Shown here: positions 58,646 to 64,000 of the stretch, in pieces | Layout of the letters: each line of letters starts with the position of its first letter | Numbering within the stretch: position 1 is the stretch's first letter | NCBI GenBank assembly: GCA_007570785.1 | Contig: ML660777.1 | Span: 874,363 to 938,362 of the forward strand | From: Antilocapra americana | Lineage: Eukaryota; Chordata; Mammalia; Artiodactyla; Antilocapridae | Reading direction: 5' to 3' | DNA: 64,000 bases | Position numbers and translations under genes: made by a program | The notes under the pieces: model-generated | Seen by the model: the letters and a program-made list of their open reading frames with translations, nothing else | Told to the model about the DNA's origin: nothing | The model's database searches: none

Positions 58646-59090
58646 GTGACCTCCTTCAAAAGGTCCCACGCATGCACTGCTACACTCAGTGCCTCTGACC
58701 CTGCAGCAGGCCACTGCCAACCCACACCTCTGCCAGAGACTCCTGCACACTCACTGGCAAGACTGGGTCAGTCTCTTGTGGGGTCACTGCTCCTTTCTCC
58801 TGGGTCCTGGTTTTGTTTGTGCCCTCCAAGAGTCTGTTTCCCCAGCTGTGTGCAATTTATGGCAGCTCTATGGTGGGACTAATGCCAACCTCCTCCAAGA
58901 GGCCTTATGCCATACCAAGGTCTACTGCACCCAGAGCCCCTGCCCCTGCAACAGTTCACTGCTGACCCATACCTCTGCAGAAGATACTCAAACACAGTTC
59001 TGTCTCAGTCTCTGTGGGGTCTTTGGGTCCTGATGCACACAAAGTTTGTTTGAACCCTCTGAGCATCTCTGGCAGGTATGGGGTTTGATT
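58646..59090. repeat. Two diverged tandem units in BovB 5' region
   Basis: 58646-58878 and 58884-59090 share, in order, 'acctcct(t/c)ca', 'gca(a/g)cag', 'acccacacctctgc'/'acccatacctctgc', 'cagtctct', 'ggggtc' and 'gggtcctg'. The period is about 210-240 bp because of an indel. In the BovB sense direction these precede ORF2. Confidence 0.7.
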
Positions 59091-59173
59091 CTAAACATGA
59101 TTTTGTCCCTCCTACTTGATGTACACTAACTGGTAAACAACATTCCCAACTTTGTTTTAAGAAATATTTTGTA

Positions 59174-59252
59174 TGCTGATCTTTGGCAGAAGCCAACACA
59201 ATACTGCAAAGCAATTAGCCTTCAATTAAAAATAAATAAATTTAATTAAAAG
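59174..59252 (+). mobile_element. 79-bp 5'-truncated L1 insertion
   Basis: Only the L1 terminus ('ctttggcagaagccaacaca', 'actgcaaagcaattagcctt') plus an AAAT tail. A 10-bp TSD, 'atattttgta', lies at 59164-59173 and 59253-59262. Confidence 0.87.
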
Positions 59253-59262
59253 ATATTTTGTA

Positions 59263-60227
59263 GCTTAACTGATGATCTGTAAGTCATAATAATGTAAATG
59301 AAGGAACATTGGTTTAAAAGAAGTAGATTAACCCCAGAGTAAGTTTCACTGGCAGAACACAGTACTGGGAGTAATAATTTAGTGGGTTTGGGCATTTTTA
59401 AATTGCCTTTCTTCTCTAGTGACACCTCATATGGTAGTTTTGTAGTACTGTAAGACTGCAGAGAGAAGAGTTGAGCCCATCAGAACTAGCTTGGTACTTA
59501 TTTTGACCCCATATTGCTTAGCAGATAGACAGTAAGATCCAGACACAACCAAATAGCAGGGTTGATTTTACCCACACAATTTTCCTAATAATAGCCATGC
59601 AGTAATTATGTGCATGGCAACTATGTACCAAACTACTGTGGCAATCTATTTAAGCAATAGAAACGGAAATCTCTACATATGATACTTATTACTCATATGA
59701 AAAGACAAACTTAAACACTATTTACATCAATTCAGATAATGCACTGCCACAAAAGCCAATAGCAAACCATATAATGAAATGTCGAGGATATTTTTTGAAC
59801 CATATGGCCTCTATTCTAATCCTGATACATGACACCTTACCAAAAATGTCCAAAAGCAGCTATAGTTCTAAGCAAACTAAAAATAAATTGCTATTTGGTG
59901 TGCTCTCTTTCTAACCTTTTAACTCAAAAATGGTCAGTTCAGTACTATGGTCAGTTCAGTATTATGGTCAAAGTTCAAAAGTTTTAATGTTAAGTTTACT
60001 TCTGGCTACTGACTTTTCTCTTCAAGCTACTAATTTAACTCAATTGCATCCTAAAATTGACTTTGGAAATGCATTAAAAAGTGTGGTAAAAACACACATT
60101 CTGCTCTCTGCTCCCTTGTCTTCCAGCAGAGAACATTCCTTCCCAATCAAACTGATAGCACATTTTCTGTTCATGATATTGTTGTGGACACTAACTGACA
60201 TACAATAACAGAGTTGGGTTCAAGTTA
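59263..60227. other. Unassigned sequence with a 17-bp tandem repeat
   Basis: 'atggtcagttcagta(c/t)t' occurs twice (59930-59946, 59947-59963) with a partial third copy. The rest is unrecognised. Confidence 0.55.
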
Positions 60228-60255
60228 GACATATATACACACTGGGCTGAACAAT

Positions 60256-60470
60256 GTGTGGTGTGTGTATGCTCAGTTGCTCAGTCGTGCTCAGCTCTCT
60301 GTGGCCCCATAGACTGTAGCTTGCCAAGTTCCTCTGTCCATGATATTTTCCAGGCAAGAATACTGGAGTAGGTAGCTATTTGCTCCTCCAGGGGGTCTTC
60401 CTGACCCAGGGATCAAAGCCACGTGTCCTGCATTGGCAGATAGATTCCTTACCACTGAGCCACCTGGGAA
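60256..60470 (-). mobile_element. Bov-tA, antisense, with unusually long TSD
   Basis: Complete reversed unit from 'gctcagttgctcagtcgtgc' to 'gagccacctgggaa'. The flanks 60228-60255 and 60471-60498 match at 25 of 28 positions, including a perfect 15-bp core 'actgggctgaacaat'. Confidence 0.94.
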
Positions 60471-60498
60471 GACATATATTTATACTGGGCTGAACAAT

Positions 60499-60670
60499 AT
60501 AAGATTTAAAAAAAAAAAAAAAAGTCAAGACAACCATTGAAAAGATGCCACAGGGCAGAATGTGAGTTTGAACATAAAATGCAAGATGGACAAAATGACA
60601 TTTATAGCCTCTTTCAATCCTGAGACTCATTAATGAATATCCACATGAATGGGAAAGCAGTTTGGGAGCA
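60499..60670. other. Unassigned sequence
   Basis: Starts with a poly(A) run near 60508. No repeat recognised. Confidence 0.5.
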
Positions 60671-60686
60671 AAAGAAACTTGTCTTG

Positions 60687-60977
60687 CAGTAACGAGAACC
60701 CAACATGGGAGACAACAAAAGGAACGCAGATGTATAGAATAGCCTCGTGGACTTTGTGGATGAGGGTAAGGGTGGGATGATATGGGAGAAGGGCACTGAA
60801 GCATGTTAATTGTCATGTGTCTAATCAATCGCCAGCCCAGGACTGATGCTCGGGGCTGGTGCAGCAAGATTTCCCAGGGGGGAGGGAGGAGGGAGGGGGG
60901 TCCCGGAGGGGAAGCATATGTAAACCCATGGTGATATCATGACAATGTATGGCAAAAGCAATAAAAAAAAAAGAAAG
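60687..60977 (+). mobile_element. 5'-truncated ruminant L1 3' UTR, sense
   Basis: 290 bp from 'cagtaacgagaacccaacat' to a poly(A)/GAAA tail. It contains the G-rich 3' UTR tract at about 60878-60900. A 16-bp TSD, 'aaagaaacttgtcttg', lies at 60671-60686 and 60978-60993, though its A-rich start may be tail microhomology. Confidence 0.95.
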
Positions 60978-60993
60978 AAAGAAACTTGTCTTG

Positions 60994-61619
60994 GGCTGAG
61001 ACATTCAAGGAAAGAAAGGCTTTCTAAAAACAATGCTACCGCAGCAGACCTCAGCATGCCTAGGTCTTAGCTTTCTAAACACTGTTTCCCAGTTCCGTGT
61101 CCACCTGAGATACATAGTGGCAAAAAAGAGTCTATCGCTCCCATACTAACAATAAGAAAAAAGAAAGACAACCCATGAAACATTTTTGGAGCCCATTAGA
61201 ATGTTGAGGTCAAAGACAACTAGGTGAACTGAGCCCCAAAGGGTGGCCAGTGCCTCTGTGGGGAGAAGGGATACATCAACTGCCTCGTGTTTGATGAAAA
61301 CCTGAGAGAAAGAGGTAGCAGACAGAAAAGCAGGTGAGAAGGAAACAACTAAGAATTAACAAATTCTATGTAAACAAGGTGACAGTTTGGGGCCCTTGGA
61401 CCTCTAAAAGCGGAATCTGGCCTAGTTACAGTTGCTAAATCTTTTTCCACAGGCCTCTACTGAATGCCCATGAGCAACTCTGGGGAGACAGCCATGACCT
61501 GAGAAGCCCCGCTTAGTGCTCAGAGTTGCCGAGTTTTGAGAAGGGGGAGTCGGGGAGGTGGAGGAGCCCATGAATGCCTTGGGCCTGACGTGAACGCAAG
61601 GTGGTGAGTGGTTGTCCAT
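60994..61619. other. Unassigned sequence
   Basis: No repeat or exon recognised. Confidence 0.5.
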
Positions 61620-62205
61620 GGTGGCCTGCGTCTCAGTCAGCTTGAGCTGCTTTCAAGAATACCAGAGATGGGGCAGCATAGACAACTGACATTTTCTTCT
61701 CACATTTCCAGAGTCTGGAAAGTCCAAAAGCAAGGAGCCAGCAGATCCAGCTCTTGGTCTCCATCTTGCTGTGTTCTCACAGGTTGGAGAGAAGCACTCT
61801 GATGTCCCTTGTTGTTGTTCAGCCAGTAAGTCGTGTCTGACTCTTTGCGACCCCATGCACTATATGGCCCACCAGGCTCCTCTGCCCAGGGAATCCTCCA
61901 GGCAAGAATACTGAAGTGGGTTGTCATTTCCTTCTCTGGGGGTTCTTCATGACCCAGGGATTGAACCTACTTCTCCTGAAATGGCAGGTGGATTCTTTAC
62001 CACTGAGCCACCAGGGACGTCCTCCTTCTTCTTATAAGGACACTAGTCCCATCACGGGGGCTCTACCCTCATGATCTCATCTAAAACTGATAAATTCCTA
62101 AAGGGCCCACCTCCGTGCCATCCTAGTGGGGTTAGGGCTTCAACATATTGAATCTGTGTGTGTGGGGAGGAGGCCTTGGATACCAACATTCTATCCATAA
62201 CACAA
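61620..62205 (-). mobile_element. MLT1-type MaLR LTR, antisense, split by Bov-tA
   Basis: After the SINE: 'ttataaggacactagtccca', 'taccctcatgatctcatcta', 'gggttagggcttcaacatat' and 'ctatccataacaca' are a clear antisense MLT1 5' half. The left part ('cttctcacatttccagagtc') is more decayed. Confidence 0.76.
61810..62015 (-). mobile_element. Bov-tA, antisense, in MLT1
   Basis: 'gttgttgttcagccagtaag' to 'gagccaccaggga'. TSD 'gatgtcct'-like at 61801 and 'gacgtcct' at 62016. Confidence 0.93.
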
Positions 62206-62237
62206 GCACAAAGCCTGCCAGCGTCCTAACCCTTGTC

Positions 62238-62474
62238 TCAGTTCAGTTCAGTTCAGTTCAGTTCAGTTCAGTTGTTCAGTCGTGTCCAACTCTTTGCAAC
62301 CCCATGGACTGCAGCAAGCCAGGTCTCCCTGTCCATCACCAATTCCCAGAACTTACTCAAACTCATGTCCATTGAGTCGGTGATGCCATCCAACCATCTC
62401 ATCCTCTGTGGTCCCCTTCTCTTCCTGCCCTCAATCTTTCCAGTATCAGGGTCTTTTCAAATGAGTCAGTTCTT
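62238..62474 (-). mobile_element. BOV-A2, antisense, with expanded (GTTCA)n tail
   Basis: Begins with at least six GTTCA units (62241-62270), the BovB-type 3' terminal repeat. It continues to 'cttttcaaatgagtcagttc'. An 8-bp TSD, 'cccttgtc', lies at 62230-62237 and 62475-62482. Confidence 0.93.
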
Positions 62475-62482
62475 CCCTTGTC

Positions 62483-63252
62483 CAGTAGCAAGCAAAAGTC
62501 ATCTGCTGCTGTGAAAGGGCAAGAACCTGCCCACACTGCAGACCCAACCCTCCTGTGAGGGGAGGTGAAAGCAGCCTACCACCAGGAAAGGGGCAGGAAA
62601 CCCTCCTGCCCTTCCTATCATCATCCCAGGAAAGGAGAGCTGCCTGGGGGAAGGGGAGGGGTGGAAAGTCTCTCCTCTCATTGGAACTGAGCAAAAGCCA
62701 TCTCCCCTTAGGGATCCTGCATAGGAACAGAACAGACAAGAAAGAAAAGGCAGCACAACATTGGCCCACGAGGGTGGAAGAGTAGAGTCCCTGTTGCTCA
62801 CACTTCCCCAAAGCATGTGAGTGGAAGGGTAAGAAGACTTAGTGTCCCCAAGGAGACTCTGCCTGCTCGCAGACCCTTGGTTCCCTCAAGGCCTGCCTGC
62901 AGCACCCTGTGAGCTGACACTCGGGATTCAAGCATGAATGCTACTTAAACCAATCTCCCTAGAACACCCAAGGGAACTCCAGCCCCCTCCAGAACAAGGT
63001 GCCTGATCTTTGGAATTCCTCATCTTGGCCCTGATGGATTGGATCCCACGCCAGCCCAGCTCTGCCTGCTGTCCAGGCTTCCCCAATTCCTTCAGCTCAC
63101 TGCTCATGAGGAAGTATTCATCTACCAGGCCCCATAGCATGGTGCTCTGAATTCAAGCAGCATCGTGTTCCTCTTTGCTGGCTGTTTTTTTCTCAGCCAG
63201 AAAAGTGGGTTCAGAGGGCCTATTCACATTCCTGCCTCCCATCTTTAAAAAT
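62483..63252. other. Unassigned GC-richer sequence with a hairpin
   Basis: GC-richer than the rest of the window. A perfect 8-bp stem 'gggcagga'/'tcctgccc' (62591-62611), extendable to 13 bp with a bulge, is visible. Overlapping frames at 62446-62816 on both strands have no recognised motif. Confidence 0.5.
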
Positions 63253-63564
63253 GAACCAGCAATCCCACTGCTGGGCATACACACTGAGGAAACCAGAATT
63301 GAAAGAGACACGTGTATCCCAATGTTCATCGCTGCATTGTTTACAACAACCAGGACATGGAAGCAACCTAGATGCCCATCAACTGACGAATGGATAAGAA
63401 AGCTGTGGTACATATACACAATGGAATATTACTCAGCATTAAAAACAAATTCATTTGAAGCAATTCTACTCAGATGGACGAAACTGGAGCCCATTATCCA
63501 GAGTGAAGTAAGCCAGAAGCAAAAACAACAATACAGTATATTAACGCATATATATGGAATTTAG
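63253..63564 (+). pseudogene. L1 ORF2 C-terminal fragment with natural end
   Basis: About 104 codons in frame to the natural terminus QQYSILTHIYGI*, including [20 protein letters not shown]. Unlike the 56866 copy it has no frameshift. The open frame extends upstream (to 63175) only by chance fusion with flanking DNA. Confidence 0.9.
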
Positions 63565-63756
63565 AAAGACGGTAACGAGAACCCAACATACGAGACAGCA
63601 AAAGGAACACAGATGTATAGAATAGACTCGTGGACTTTGTGGATGAGGGTAAGGGTGGGATGATATGGGAGAAGGGCATTGAAGCATGTTAATTGTCATG
63701 TGTCTAATCAATCGCCAGCCCAGTATTGATGCTCGGGGCTGGTGCAGCGAGATTTC

Positions 63757-63758
<2 letters not shown>

Positions 63759-63792
<34 letters not shown>

Positions 63793-63801
63793 GCGGGGGG
63801 G
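63759..63801. repeat. 32-G homopolymer plus (G)7 in an L1 3' UTR
   Basis: G-run at 63759-63790, then 'ccgc', then seven Gs. The related copy at 60878-60905 has the interrupted tract 'ggggggagggaggagggagg' here instead. Either a true expansion or an assembly or base-calling artefact. Confidence 0.95.
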
Positions 63802-63869
63802 AAGCATATGTAAACCCATGGTGATATCATGACAATGTATGGCAAAAACAATAAAAAAAAAACCCTCAT

Positions 63870-64000
63870 TTGAATCAGTTCTATTCAGGTGGACGGAACT
63901 GGAACCTATTATCCAGAGTGAAGTAAGCCAGAAGGAAAAACAACAATACAGTATACTAACACATATATATGGAATTTAGAAAGATGGTAACGAGAACCCA
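63870..64000 (+). mobile_element. Second L1 copy, sense, truncated by window end
   Basis: Directly after the poly(A) of the previous L1, 'tcatttgaatcagttctatt' restarts the L1 at a later ORF2 position and repeats the text of 63446-63581 with several differences. It continues off the window. Confidence 0.92.

Larger units (their letters stand above)
54328..59125 (-). mobile_element. Nearly full-length BovB (RTE) LINE, antisense, split by L1
   Basis: BovB runs from its 3' terminal repeats 'cttcagttcagttcagttca' (54328) through all of ORF2 to a long 5' region near 59125. The L1 at 56495-57392, plus one TSD copy, is the only large interruption. About 3.9 kb is BovB. ORF2 is recognised in order on the minus strand. 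The part beyond about 58450 is assigned as BovB 5' sequence by recognition and continuity, less securely than the rest. Confidence 0.9.
63253..63868 (+). mobile_element. 5'-truncated ruminant L1, sense
   Basis: Starts in the ORF2 C-terminus ('accagcaatcccactgctgg'), passes the natural ORF2 stop and the same 3' UTR as the copies at 56495 and 60687, and ends in poly(A). A TSD could not be defined because another L1 follows immediately. Confidence 0.94.

Noticed and set aside
60376..60867. 163-codon minus-strand frame
   Set aside because: A chance run through an antisense L1 3' UTR, unique DNA and a Bov-tA. It crosses two insertion boundaries.
62241..62270. CRISPR-like short repeats
   Set aside because: The only short periodic repeats are GTTCA tails and microsatellites, with no unique spacers. 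The context is mammalian.
63541..63819. Polyproline-containing minus-strand frame
   Set aside because: Translation of the G-run and the antisense L1 3' UTR. The same peptide appears at the other L1 copies.

Overview
This window is nuclear DNA from a ruminant (Pecora, most likely a bovid). The evidence is about two dozen tRNA-Glu-derived Bov-tA SINEs, several BOV-A2 units, RTE-type BovB LINEs ending in (TGAAC)n, CHR-type cetartiodactyl SINEs and a ruminant L1 3' UTR family. Older mammalian layers (MIR, MER5A/hAT, Tigger, L1M, MaLR/MLT1 LTRs) lie underneath. Family names come from recognising the sequence by eye, not from a library search.

I find no complete gene, no RNA gene and no CRISPR. 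The window reads as intergenic or deep intronic DNA. Four stretches look like exons: 9835-10270 (-), 21008-21095 (+), 25565-25687 (+, weak) and 46881-46968 (-). I cannot assign any of them to a gene. Every longer open frame that I could identify is a piece of BovB or L1 ORF2, or its antisense.

Layout: 1-11.7 kb holds MIR, one MLT1 LTR, scattered Bov-tA/BOV-A2/CHR SINEs and an orphan exon-like ORF. 11.7-13.2 kb holds an inverted duplication with arms of about 262 bp and an 815-bp spacer, ending at a CHR SINE and a (CA)31 microsatellite. 13-31 kb has SINEs nested in MaLR and MIR copies, an L1M 3' end, MER5A copies and a BovB 3' end. 31-42 kb has more SINEs, another BovB 3' end, an MLT1 LTR and an antisense L1M 5' half carrying a Tigger element that itself carries a CHR SINE. 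42-54 kb is mostly old unique sequence, then a run of MaLR-like LTRs. 54.3-59.1 kb is a nearly full BovB on the minus strand, split by a 5'-truncated L1. 59-64 kb carries more copies of that L1 subfamily, one with a 32-G run, and another runs off the window end.

The main interest is genome dynamics: nested insertions with readable target-site duplications (TSDs), very short L1 insertions, a tandem-repeat BovB 5' region and the inverted repeat. Nothing here supports a novel gene system.
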